Source of the DNA: Flavobacteriaceae bacterium UBA4166
GTDB taxonomy: Bacteria > Bacteroidota > Bacteroidia > Flavobacteriales > Flavobacteriaceae
Length of the DNA: 21,253 nucleotides
NCBI GenBank assembly: GCA_002379985.1
Contig: DFVG01000048.1
Span: forward strand, 1 to 21,253
Reading direction: 5' to 3'
The position numbers and the translations under genes were made by a program. Positions 1 through 6,712 of the stretch are shown in pieces. Positions within the stretch are counted from its first letter, which is position 1, and every line of letters begins with the position of its first letter. Below the pieces are notes generated by a model that saw nothing but the letters and a program-made list of their open reading frames with translations, was not told where the DNA came from and made no database searches.

Positions 1-148
1 GGGCGGTGGTTGTTTAGACCATTTTGTAAATTGCGAAGCACAAAATGGGATAAACTTTCCGTAAGAACCAACCGAGGAGCTTCCGGAGGTTGGTGATCTT
101 CAACAACATTTTCAACTTTATAAGTATTCTAATTCAAGCCGCCATAAC
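1..148 (+). ncRNA. Array unit 1, candidate structured RNA
   Basis: The main hairpin pairs 12-27 with 40-55: five base pairs, a tandem G.A/A.G mismatch (17-18 against 49-50), then nine base pairs. The loop is 28-39. A second hairpin pairs 67-73 (ACCAACC) with 88-94 (GGTTGGT) and encloses GGAGCTTC. The tail 138-143 pairs with 150-155 at the start of unit 2, so neighbouring units are joined by a short GC-rich stem. Transcription itself is not shown by the sequence. The plus strand is chosen because the wobble pairs fit only that strand. Confidence 0.45.
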
Positions 149-300
149 GGGCGGTGGTTGTTTAGACCATTTTGTAAATTGCGAAGCACAAAATGGGATA
201 AACTTTCCGTAAGAACCAACCGAGGAGCTTCCGGAGGTTGGTAATCCTAATAATTAATTTTCTCAAGTTTAATAGTACTCGAATGTAAGCCGCCGACTAT
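149..300 (+). ncRNA. Array unit 2, candidate structured RNA
   Basis: The first 94 bases match unit 1 almost exactly, including the main hairpin (GTTTAGACCATTTTGT against ACAAAATGGGATAAAC) and the ACCAACC/GGTTGGT hairpin. The tail has diverged. Its end, 289-294, pairs with 301-306 of unit 3 using two G.U pairs (289.306 and 292.303). Confidence 0.45.
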
Positions 301-445
301 GGTGGTGGTGCTATTTCTAGGTTTTGTAACTTTTGGCACAAAACATAGGAATAGTACCGTAACATCACTAATGGAGCTTCTGAAAACTGTTCAATTACCT
401 CAACATTTCCAAGTTTAAAAGTACGCAAATGTAAGCCGCCGTAAC
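301..445 (+). ncRNA. Array unit 3, candidate structured RNA (second subfamily)
   Basis: The main hairpin pairs 311-327 with 338-354: 15 Watson-Crick pairs, one U.G (316.349) and one mismatch (320/345). The stem sequence differs at many positions from units 1 and 2, yet the pairing is kept. The second hairpin of units 1 and 2 is not conserved here, although GGAGCTTC at 373-380 is. The tail 435-440 pairs with 447-452 of unit 4. Confidence 0.45.
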
Positions 446-592
446 GGGCGGTGGTGCTGTTGCTAGGTTTTGTAGCTTTTAGCACGAAACATAGGAATAG
501 TACCGTAACATCACTAATGGAGCTTCTGAAAGCTGTTAATTTGCCTCAACATTTTCAAGTTTGTAAGTAGTTTAATGTAAGCCTCCGACTAT
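446..592 (+). ncRNA. Array unit 4, candidate structured RNA (second subfamily)
   Basis: The main hairpin pairs 457-473 with 484-500. It uses two wobble pairs (459.498 and 471.486) where unit 3 has Watson-Crick pairs, and has mismatches at 462/495 and 466/491. A small hairpin AGCTT-CTGA-AAGCT lies at 521-534. The junction stem to the partial fifth unit (581-586 with 593-598) is degenerate. Confidence 0.45.
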
Positions 593-602
593 AGTGGTGG
601 TG

Positions 603-1907
603 CTATTTCTTCCGAATATATATCGTAATCGGCACCCCGTTAAAGTCGAATTGGTCACGCAACTTATTCTCTAAAAACCTCTTGTACGGATCTTTTACAT
701 ACTGCGGAAGGTTCGCAAAAAATGCAAAACTTGGATAGGGTGTTGGTAATTGTGTACAGAATTTGATCTTTACATATTTTCCCTTGGTTGCCGGTGGCGG
801 TGTTGCCTGAATGATGGGCAACATCACGTCGTTCAGCTTGCTGGTCTTGATCTTTTTCGTACGGTTTTCATACACCTTCACAGCCGATTCGATCGCTTTA
901 AATATCCGTTGTTTGTTCAATACCGAAATGAAGACAATCGGCACATCGGTAAATGGCGCGCATTCTTTTTTGATATACGCCTCCATTTCTTTGGTGGTCT
1001 TATGGTCCTTTTCCACCTTGTCCCATTTATTGGCCAAGATCACAATGCCTTTGTTATTTCGTTGGGCCAGCCAGAAAATATTCTGCACCTGCCCGTCGAA
1101 GCCGCGTGTCGCATCGAAGACCAAAATGGCTACATCGCAATGTTCGATGGCGCGAACACTACGCATCACGCTATAGAACTCTAGATCTTCTTTTACTTTG
1201 CTCTTTCGGCGAATCCCTGCCGTGTCCACTAGGTTGAACTCAAACCCAAACCGACTGTATTTCGTATCGATACTGTCGCGAGTTGTTCCGGCTATGTCAG
1301 TTACTACAAAACGATCTTTCCCAATCAAGGCATTGATAAAGGAGGATTTCCCGGCATTGGGACGTCCTACCACGGCAAAGCGTGGCAAGGTTTCTTCTTC
1401 AGCTTCGGGCTCGTCGGGGAGGATCTTTACCAAATCGTCTAAGAGCTCTCCCGTGCCACTGCCGTTAATTCCAGAAATGGTATAGTATTGTTCAAATCCT
1501 AAGGAATAAAATTCCACGGCATCATTAACCCGTGTGGCAGAATCTACTTTATTTACTGTTAAGAAGACAGGCTTTTTACTGCGTCGTAGCAGTTGTGCGA
1601 CTTCTTCGTCCATGCCGGTGACGCCTGACTCCACATCTACCATAAAAATAATGGCATCGGCTTCCTCGATGGCGAGTTCTACTTGCTTGTCGATTTCGGC
1701 TTCAAACACATCGTCGCTACCACGTACATACCCTCCGGTATCGATCAAGGAGAATTCTTTCCCGTTCCAATCTGATTTTCCGTAATGGCGATCGCGCGTC
1801 ACGCCGCTTACGGCGTCAACGATGGCTTCACGACGTTGGATCAATCGATTGAAAAACGTGGACTTCCCAACATTAGGCCGACCCACAATAGCAACAATAC
1901 TGCTCAT
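603..1907 (-). CDS. der: Ribosome assembly GTPase Der (EngA)
   Basis: Der is an essential double-GTPase that acts in 50S ribosomal subunit maturation. The 434 residues show two tandem G domains. The first has GRPNVGKS (residues 9-16), DTGGY and NKVD. The second has GRPNAGKS (near residue 181), DTAGI and NKWD. A C-terminal KH-like domain ends in the usual basic YIRKK. Length and motifs are normal for the family. The start follows a TACCTTTG promoter box by about 18 bases. The stop codon and last codons lie inside the partial fifth unit of the tandem array, so the array directly abuts the gene without damaging it. The upstream neighbour era is a functionally related GTPase. Confidence 0.98.
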   Translation of the reverse strand: MSSIVAIVGRPNVGKSTFFNRLIQRREAIVDAVSGVTRDRHYGKSDWNGKEFSLIDTGGYVRGSDDVFEAEIDKQVELAIEEADAIIFMVDVESGVTGMDEEVAQLLRRSKKPVFLTVNKVDSATRVNDAVEFYSLGFEQYYTISGINGSGTGELLDDLVKILPDEPEAEEETLPRFAVVGRPNAGKSSFINALIGKDRFVVTDIAGTTRDSIDTKYSRFGFEFNLVDTAGIRRKSKVKEDLEFYSVMRSVRAIEHCDVAILVFDATRGFDGQVQNIFWLAQRNNKGIVILANKWDKVEKDHKTTKEMEAYIKKECAPFTDVPIVFISVLNKQRIFKAIESAVKVYENRTKKIKTSKLNDVMLPIIQATPPPATKGKYVKIKFCTQLPTPYPSFAFFANLPQYVKDPYKRFLENKLRDQFDFNGVPITIYIRKK

Positions 1908-1924
1908 AACCTTAGAATTGACTG

Positions 1925-1932
1925 CAAAGGTA
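1925..1932 (-). promoter_or_regulatory. Putative -7 promoter box of der
   Basis: The minus strand reads TACCTTTG, a perfect match to the Bacteroidota -7 consensus TAnnTTTG, 17 bases upstream of the der ATG. It implies a very short leader. No convincing -33 TTG element is seen at the usual distance. Confidence 0.5.
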
Positions 1933-1979
1933 ACGCATTAGCGGAATATGTACGGAGAACGCCTTAGTTTTTCTGAATC

Positions 1980-2057
1980 GCGTTAGGGATAGCAGCGGCA
2001 TCGCCCAAGGGGCATATAGCGGATAGCCCGACCGTGCCGTAGGCGCGGAAACGCCCT
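1980..2057 (-). repeat. Dispersed structured repeat, copy A
   Basis: On the minus strand this begins GGGCGTTTCC, has a stem of CCGCGCC with GGCACGG, then GGTCGGGCTATCCG, a GCCC/GGGC mini hairpin, and ends GCTATCCCTAACGC. The same framework recurs at 9763-9859 with different hairpin sequences. The copy starts directly after the era stop codon. I think similar elements are common between genes in Bacteroidota but cannot name the family. Confidence 0.65.
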
Positions 2058-2059
2058 AC

Positions 2060-2944
2060 TTATTTTTGTTGGTAACCGAAGCGCCGTAATTGTCGGTTGT
2101 CACTTCGCCAATTCTTATTGACCTTCACAAAGGTTTCTAGATGGACTTGCTTACCAAAGAAGGCTTGTAGGTCTTTCCGAGCTTCCACCCCTACCCGTTT
2201 AATAGCTTCGCCTTTATGGCCGATGAGAATGCCTTTTTGCGTCTCGCGCTCTACCATAATGACACTGCGAATGCGAATGATATCGTCTTCTTCAAAAAAC
2301 TCCTCGGTGTCGATCTCCACCGCATACGGGATCTCTTTTTTGTAGTGCATCAGAATTTTCTCGCGAATGATCTCGTTGACAAAAAAGCGCTCGGGTTTGT
2401 CGGTTAATTGGTCTTTCGGGTAAAAAGGGGGCGATTCGGGTAGTAATTGTAGAATGCGGGAAAACACCTCTTGAACTCCGAAATTCTCCAGCGCTGAAAT
2501 AGCAAAAATTTCAGCATTGGGTACTTTTTCTTGCCAAAGGGATAGCGCTTCGGAAAGTTGTGTTTCATCGCCTTTGTCGATTTTATTGATCAGTAGCAGT
2601 ACCGGGATCTTCGCGTGGGTGATCTTCTGAAAAAACGCTTCGTCCTTCAGGTCTTTTTCGCCTAACTCCACCAAATACAGGAGCACATCGGCATCTTCAA
2701 AAGCCGATTTCACAAAATCCATCATGTTCTCTTGCAGCGTATACGCCGGCTTAATGATTCCCGGAGTATCGCTCAAAACCACTTGAAAGTCTTCTCCATT
2801 GACAATCCCTAAAATACGATGTCGGGTGGTTTGCGCTTTGGAAGTGATAATAGAAAGTCGCTCGCCTACAAACGCATTCATAAGCGTACTCTTCCCAACG
2901 TTAGGGTTTCCAATGATGTTTACAAAACCTGCCTTATGTGCCAT
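2060..2944 (-). CDS. era: GTPase Era
   Basis: Era is an essential GTPase that binds the 3' end of 16S rRNA and helps 30S subunit assembly. The 294 residues show GNPNVGKS (residues 12-19), DTPGI, NKID and a SAL motif. They end in a KH RNA-binding domain containing GHKGEAIKRVG and the family signature KVNKNWR. Length is typical. The gene is co-oriented with der, but a dispersed repeat and a der promoter lie between them, so der is probably also transcribed separately. A TATCTTTG box lies 13 bases upstream of the start. Confidence 0.98.
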   Translation of the reverse strand: MAHKAGFVNIIGNPNVGKSTLMNAFVGERLSIITSKAQTTRHRILGIVNGEDFQVVLSDTPGIIKPAYTLQENMMDFVKSAFEDADVLLYLVELGEKDLKDEAFFQKITHAKIPVLLLINKIDKGDETQLSEALSLWQEKVPNAEIFAISALENFGVQEVFSRILQLLPESPPFYPKDQLTDKPERFFVNEIIREKILMHYKKEIPYAVEIDTEEFFEEDDIIRIRSVIMVERETQKGILIGHKGEAIKRVGVEARKDLQAFFGKQVHLETFVKVNKNWRSDNRQLRRFGYQQK

Positions 2945-2956
2945 AGAAAATTTTTA

Positions 2957-2964
2957 CAAAGATA
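2957..2964 (-). promoter_or_regulatory. Putative -7 promoter box of era
   Basis: The minus strand reads TATCTTTG, a perfect TAnnTTTG box just upstream of the era ATG. A TTG at 2981-2983 is a possible -33 element, but its spacing of 16 is shorter than the usual 19 to 20. Confidence 0.45.
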
Positions 2965-3038
2965 GGCAATACGCCCTTGGCAACTACGCTCTTTTTTACT
3001 TCTATGAAATATACCGTACCTTGTCAAAAAACAACCTC

Positions 3039-3506
3039 ATGACCGCATCAGAGCAACTTGCCAAGCGTTTCAGAGAAGCCTTACTTAACGGAACCTCTAT
3101 CGCTTTTACGAACTATAAAGATCAACTGGAGGGAACTGGCTGGGAACTGGCCACCCAACAAATACATTCCCTCAACACGCTATCATTACTAGCGCAGCAT
3201 GTACATTATTATATAAAAGGCGTGCTTCAGGTTTTGGAAGGAGGCGAGCTTACCATACGGGATAAATTTAGTTTTGATTTTCCTCCTGTTACCTCACAAA
3301 AGCAATGGGACGATATCCTTACTTCTCTTTGGGAAGACGCTGAACGTTTTGCACAACAGGTAGAGAAGTTGACAGACGACCAACTCCAAACAGGCTTTGT
3401 TAAAGAAGCCTATGGAAGCTACCATCGAAATATAGACATGATGATCGAACATTGTTATTATCACTTGGGACAAGTGGTGATTATCAAAAAAATGCTACTA
3501 CAATGA
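3039..3506 (+). CDS. DinB-like four-helix protein
   Basis: This 155-residue protein resembles the DinB/YfiT-like superfamily of metal-binding four-helix bundles. The histidine in LAQHVHYY (about residue 53) and the pair in IEHCYYHLGQ (about residues 139-143) fit the metal-ligand pattern. The frame is open further upstream to 2799, but that stretch is the complement of era, so I place the start at the ATG at 3039. The stop overlaps the start of the next gene (ATG at 3503, TGA at 3504), which suggests translational coupling. DinB-like proteins can be thiol-dependent enzymes or stress-associated proteins. The substrate here is unknown. Confidence 0.8.
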   Translation: MTASEQLAKRFREALLNGTSIAFTNYKDQLEGTGWELATQQIHSLNTLSLLAQHVHYYIKGVLQVLEGGELTIRDKFSFDFPPVTSQKQWDDILTSLWEDAERFAQQVEKLTDDQLQTGFVKEAYGSYHRNIDMMIEHCYYHLGQVVIIKKMLLQ

Positions 3507-4636
3507 TGTCGCTCTTCTTTTCTGCGGTAGCTCGTAAGCTAGCCGTAATTGGTTTGATGACTGGCTTTGTTTCCTTCGGAACCGCACAAGAGGTTGTTTT
3601 TCAGAATTTCGACGGGTTTCTTTCCATCGGAACCCAATCCAATCGCACGGCCGGTATTTCTCTAACCGACCTGGACAATGACGGCGATTTGGACGCGCTC
3701 GTTGCCAATGGTCGTCATTGGGCCGAACAGAATTATATTTTTTATAACGACGGAAAAGGTAATTTCAAACAAGGGCAACCTATTGGCCTTATGGGTGCCA
3801 GTTATGAAATGGTCGCGGCCGATGTCAATCAGGATGGTTATATGGACCTACTGGTCGCTAACGACAATATTCCTAACACCCTTTATTTCGGCGGAAAAAA
3901 TCAAGAATATATTTGGCAAGGGACTTTCGGTGCCGTTGCTCCTACGCGAGGCATCATCTTGGTGGATCTCGACAACGATAGCGATCTTGATATCGTCATG
4001 GCGAATCGAAATGCGCCAAACGAGATCTGTTGGAACGACGGGTCAGGAAATTTTGATACTTGTACTTCTTTTGGGGGTGAAAAAGATCCTACCATTCAAG
4101 TAGCCATCGCTGATCTCGATAAGGACGGCTGGTTAGACATTGTAACTGCAGAACGAAAATCAACGAACCACATTTATTTTAATCAAGGCAATCGAAATTT
4201 TTCTGATCCTATTTCCTTCGGAAGTGCGGAAGATGACACTCGCTCTGTGGTTGTTCATGACATGGATCAAGATGGTTTTACGGATATTATCGTGGGAAAT
4301 CTAGGCAGTCAAAACGAAATATATTTCGGGAACGCAGCAACAAATTTTACTAGAACCCATAAATTCAGCGAAGCGAGAATGACGGCGTCTATAGCGATAA
4401 CCGACTTCAATAAAGACGGCTGGCCCGACCTGGTTTTTGGCAATGCGGAGGATGTGAATTATGTCCAATTGGGAAGCGAATCGGGAACCTTTACCGAGAT
4501 CGCCCTGAACAAGGATCTCAAAGAAGACACCTATAAGGTAACCACAGGCGACCTTAATGGCGACGGACTCCCGGACATTGTAGAAGCGAACTCAGGAGCG
4601 TGGAATCTTATCTACCGGACGAGAATTCGGGAATAA
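3503..4636 (+). CDS. Secreted FG-GAP/VCBS repeat protein
   Basis: This is a 377-residue exported protein with an N-terminal signal peptide ending near GTAQ-EVVF (about residue 29). Seven repeats follow, each with a calcium-binding-type loop: DLDNDGDLD, DVNQDGYMD, DLDNDSDLD, DLDKDGWLD, DMDQDGFTD, DFNKDGWPD and DLNGDGLPD. Seven repeats fit one seven-bladed beta-propeller of integrin-alpha type, likely calcium stabilised. No C-terminal type IX sorting domain or extra catalytic domain is visible, so the protein is probably periplasmic or surface associated. The start is one of two adjacent ATG codons overlapping the stop of the DinB-like gene. An ATG at 3452 in the same frame lies inside that gene and is unlikely. 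The ligand is unknown. Confidence 0.85.
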   Translation: MMSLFFSAVARKLAVIGLMTGFVSFGTAQEVVFQNFDGFLSIGTQSNRTAGISLTDLDNDGDLDALVANGRHWAEQNYIFYNDGKGNFKQGQPIGLMGASYEMVAADVNQDGYMDLLVANDNIPNTLYFGGKNQEYIWQGTFGAVAPTRGIILVDLDNDSDLDIVMANRNAPNEICWNDGSGNFDTCTSFGGEKDPTIQVAIADLDKDGWLDIVTAERKSTNHIYFNQGNRNFSDPISFGSAEDDTRSVVVHDMDQDGFTDIIVGNLGSQNEIYFGNAATNFTRTHKFSEARMTASIAITDFNKDGWPDLVFGNAEDVNYVQLGSESGTFTEIALNKDLKEDTYKVTTGDLNGDGLPDIVEANSGAWNLIYRTRIRE

Positions 4637-4672
4637 AAATCGTATCTTAAAGGGGTAACCTTAATTCATTCT

Positions 4673-5707
4673 ATGCGATACTACCGCCCGTACTTTTTGT
4701 GTGTGTTTTTTATCACAACCTTCTATCTAAACGCTCAAAACGCCGTCGAAAAAACACAAGTACTGATTCTCGGCACCACACATTTGAGTCAGATTGACGA
4801 ATTCGAACCTCAGATGATTGAGCCCGTTATTCAGAAGCTCGAAACCTTCAACTTTGATGTGATCTGTATCGAGAAAATGCCCGGGCGGTTGTTGTATGAT
4901 ATTGATCGAAGAAATGATCCTGATTTTCAGTTGACCGAACGAGATCAAAACCATTTGAAATGGGCCGATTCGGTGCAGCAATTTCAAAAAGCTTCCTCTC
5001 TTGAATCGGAACAACGCATCTACACGCTTCTGAAAAAAGAGAGGCTTTCCACTCAAGAACGAAAACAATTGCTTTATGATTTTGTCGCGACCGCTAATAT
5101 TCCTTCGGCTGTCCTTCAATACAAATACCTACAGGGAAACCCATCCTTATTTGATTCTGAATTTGACAGATCGTTAATGAGGTTTCTTTCGGGAAAAATA
5201 GACAATGCCAACGAGTATTACTCCATGGCCGTTCCGCTCACCTTTCGAAGCGATCATAACATTATTGAGCCTATCGATAATTTTCTAGAGATGTCGTTTC
5301 AGAAGAAGTATTTCCCGATGTTTGAAAAAGACCTAGAAGAACATCCAGAATTCATTGCTATGGTGATGGAACTACCTGTATATACCAAATCACAGCAACT
5401 CATGAATACAGGGGTGACCGAAAAGGACCTTACCGCTCTTTATGAGTATATCAATAGCGACACCTATATGGAGCAGGATTACAAAGCACAGTGGGAATTA
5501 TGGCTGAAGACCGAATTCGATTCGCGATCAGACCGGGCGCGTTATTCCTATTGGGAAATGCGGAATTTACAGATCGCCGCCAATATTCTTACGGTCGCTG
5601 CGAAGCATCCCGGTGAAAAAATACTCGTCATCATCGGGTCGGCGCACAAAAGCTTCCTTGAAAAGTATTTGAAACAAGTAAAAGATTTTGAAGTATTGAC
5701 CTATTAA
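4673..5707 (+). CDS. Secreted DUF5694 / TraB-like protein
   Basis: The 344 residues begin with a signal peptide (MRYYRPYFLCVFFITTFYLNAQ, written here only as residues 1-22, ending in LNAQ). The mature part starts with ILGTTHLSQ, contains DVICIEKMPGRLL, and ends with LVIIGSAHKSFLEKYL. A GT-H motif near the N-terminus and a G-AH motif near the C-terminus resemble the TraB/PrgY/GumN fold of putative metallo-hydrolases. The length and the ERDQNHLKWAD region fit DUF5694, which is common in Bacteroidota. Catalytic activity is not established for this family. The gene lies 36 bp after the VCBS gene and may share its transcript. Confidence 0.7.
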   Translation: MRYYRPYFLCVFFITTFYLNAQNAVEKTQVLILGTTHLSQIDEFEPQMIEPVIQKLETFNFDVICIEKMPGRLLYDIDRRNDPDFQLTERDQNHLKWADSVQQFQKASSLESEQRIYTLLKKERLSTQERKQLLYDFVATANIPSAVLQYKYLQGNPSLFDSEFDRSLMRFLSGKIDNANEYYSMAVPLTFRSDHNIIEPIDNFLEMSFQKKYFPMFEKDLEEHPEFIAMVMELPVYTKSQQLMNTGVTEKDLTALYEYINSDTYMEQDYKAQWELWLKTEFDSRSDRARYSYWEMRNLQIAANILTVAAKHPGEKILVIIGSAHKSFLEKYLKQVKDFEVLTY

Positions 5708-5734
5708 CGAATGGATCGAAACATAGAGATATCG

Positions 5735-5742
5735 TATCTTTC
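5735..5742 (+). promoter_or_regulatory. Weak candidate -7 box for the flavin split-barrel gene
   Basis: TATCTTTC differs by one base from TAnnTTTG and lies 48 bases before the ATG at 5791. No clear -33 element was found. Confidence 0.25.
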
Positions 5743-5790
5743 TGTCGAAAGTTACGGTGATACATTGACGAATTTTTTTAAACGCCAGCT

Positions 5791-6339
5791 ATGGGAAAAC
5801 AATTGGATGCCATCACTCCAGAATTGAAAAACTTTATTGAAAAACAGCCCATCTTCTTTGTGGGTACTGCGGCTGCGGAAGGGCGTGTAAATATTTCTCC
5901 GAAAGGCATGGATTCCTTTCGCGTGTTGAACGAAAATAAAATAGTGTGGCTCAACCTCACCGGAAGTGGTAACGAAACGGCTGCACACCTACTGAAATAT
6001 CCGCGAATGACGATCATGTTCTGTGCGTTTGAAGGGAAACCGCTTATCCTTCGGCTCTACGGAAATGCCACTCTCTATCATCCTCGTGATGCTATATTTC
6101 AAGAGCACATTGAGCTTTTTCCTGAAACTGCCGGGGCGCGTCAGATCATCGAAATGCAGGTAGATCTGGTACAAACTTCGTGTGGTTATGCCGTTCCCTT
6201 TATGGAATTCAAAGAAGAACGAACCGTTTTAAAGTCTTGGGCAGAAAAGCAAGGGCAAGAGCGTATTGAAAATTACTGGCAAGAAAAGAACACCAAAAGC
6301 ATCGATGGTTTCGAAACGAACATTTTAAAGAAAAACTAG
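5791..6339 (+). CDS. Pyridoxamine 5'-phosphate oxidase family flavin-binding protein
   Basis: This 182-residue protein has the FMN-binding split-barrel fold of the pyridoxamine 5'-phosphate oxidase family. Supporting segments are FFVGTAAAEGRVNISPKGMDSFRV, given here as residues about 22-45, IVWLNLTGSGNETAAHL and RMTIMFCAFEGKPLILRLYG. Members of this subgroup bind FMN or F420 and act as oxidoreductases on poorly known substrates. It is too divergent and too long at the C-terminus to be called PdxH. A lone gene follows the DUF5694 gene by 83 bp. The next unit downstream starts with its own FNR-type promoter. Confidence 0.85.
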   Translation: MGKQLDAITPELKNFIEKQPIFFVGTAAAEGRVNISPKGMDSFRVLNENKIVWLNLTGSGNETAAHLLKYPRMTIMFCAFEGKPLILRLYGNATLYHPRDAIFQEHIELFPETAGARQIIEMQVDLVQTSCGYAVPFMEFKEERTVLKSWAEKQGQERIENYWQEKNTKSIDGFETNILKKN

Positions 6340-6358
6340 TCGGCTCATTTCTGGCAAC

Positions 6359-6370
6359 TGACAAAAGTCA
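6359..6370 (+). promoter_or_regulatory. FNR/CRP-type operator ahead of the hemN operon (site A)
   Basis: TGACAAAAGTCA has half-sites TGAC and GTCA separated by AAAA. It is flanked by AAC upstream and T downstream exactly as in the cco promoter. Its centre is 29.5 bp before the first base of the -7 box at 6394, which places it near -42, the position expected for class II activation. Three sister sites share this geometry. Confidence 0.8.
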
Positions 6371-6393
6371 TAAAAATGCTGTTTAACCAAAGT

Positions 6394-6401
6394 TACCTTT
6401 G
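6394..6401 (+). promoter_or_regulatory. -7 promoter box of the hemN operon
   Basis: TACCTTTG is a perfect TAnnTTTG box, 26 bases before the ATG at 6428. No -33 TTG element is obvious, which fits an activator-dependent promoter. Confidence 0.7.
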
Positions 6402-6427
6402 CCCTGTAACTATTAAAAATCAGTGGT

Positions 6428-6712
6428 ATGACAACCTTTGCTCAGTTAGAAAAAGATTTTACCAATAATGTGATGGGCTATTCTGCCTTGGGAATTATAC
6501 TATCCACCTGTTTGGGTTCCATTGCGATCATGCAGATACTTTCCTTTGGTCATAGCTTCTGGCACATGGCGTTAGTGATGATCTGCGTAGGCATATGCAC
6601 AGCCCACAATGCCGCTATTCTTACGGTTCAGAAGCCAAAGTTGATCTTCCAGCTTCTAGTGGCTAGTACCATCCTCAATACTTCGGTGATTCTAGTGAGT
6701 CTATTTCTATGA
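6428..6712 (+). CDS. Small three-helix membrane protein cotranscribed with hemN
   Basis: The 94 residues form three predicted membrane helices: about 18-40, 44-66 and 71-94. I do not recognise a named family. The gene is the first of an FNR-type controlled operon. Its TGA overlaps the ATG of hemN (ATGA at 6709-6712), which suggests translational coupling. A role linked to haem synthesis or low-oxygen respiration is inferred from context only. The second and third helices contain Cys and His residues (CVGICTAH), but no metal site can be claimed. Confidence 0.8.
   Translation: MTTFAQLEKDFTNNVMGYSALGIILSTCLGSIAIMQILSFGHSFWHMALVMICVGICTAHNAAILTVQKPKLIFQLLVASTILNTSVILVSLFL

Larger units (their letters stand above)
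1..612. repeat. Tandem array of about 147-bp structured units ending at the der stop codon
   Basis: Four full units start at 1, 149, 301 and 446, with periods of 148, 152 and 145 bp. A fifth, partial unit starts at 593, 147 bp after the fourth, and runs to about 611. Each full unit starts with a G/T-rich segment, GGGCGGTGGT or GGTGGTGGTG, and contains a long hairpin. It then has a conserved CCGTAA, a conserved GGAGCTTC and an AT-rich tail ending in AAGCCGCC. Units 1 and 2 are nearly identical for their first 94 bases. Units 3 and 4 form a second, clearly diverged subfamily. The periods are mostly not multiples of three and no reading frame persists, so this is not a coding repeat. There are no unique spacers of CRISPR type. 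The array may continue left of the window. I do not recognise the family. Confidence 0.9.

Noticed and set aside
297..485. A 62-codon minus-strand frame inside the tandem array
   Set aside because: It spans unit borders, and the unit periods shift the frame, so no other unit encodes the same peptide. The sequence is explained by hairpins.
1..612. CRISPR array or integron attC array
   Set aside because: Units are similar over most of their length, with no short repeat plus unique spacer pattern, and there are no cassettes or recognisable attC core sites.
2799..3038. N-terminal extension of the DinB-like gene
   Set aside because: The segment is mainly the complement of the era N-terminus and adds no domain. 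The ATG at 3039 gives a normal DinB length.
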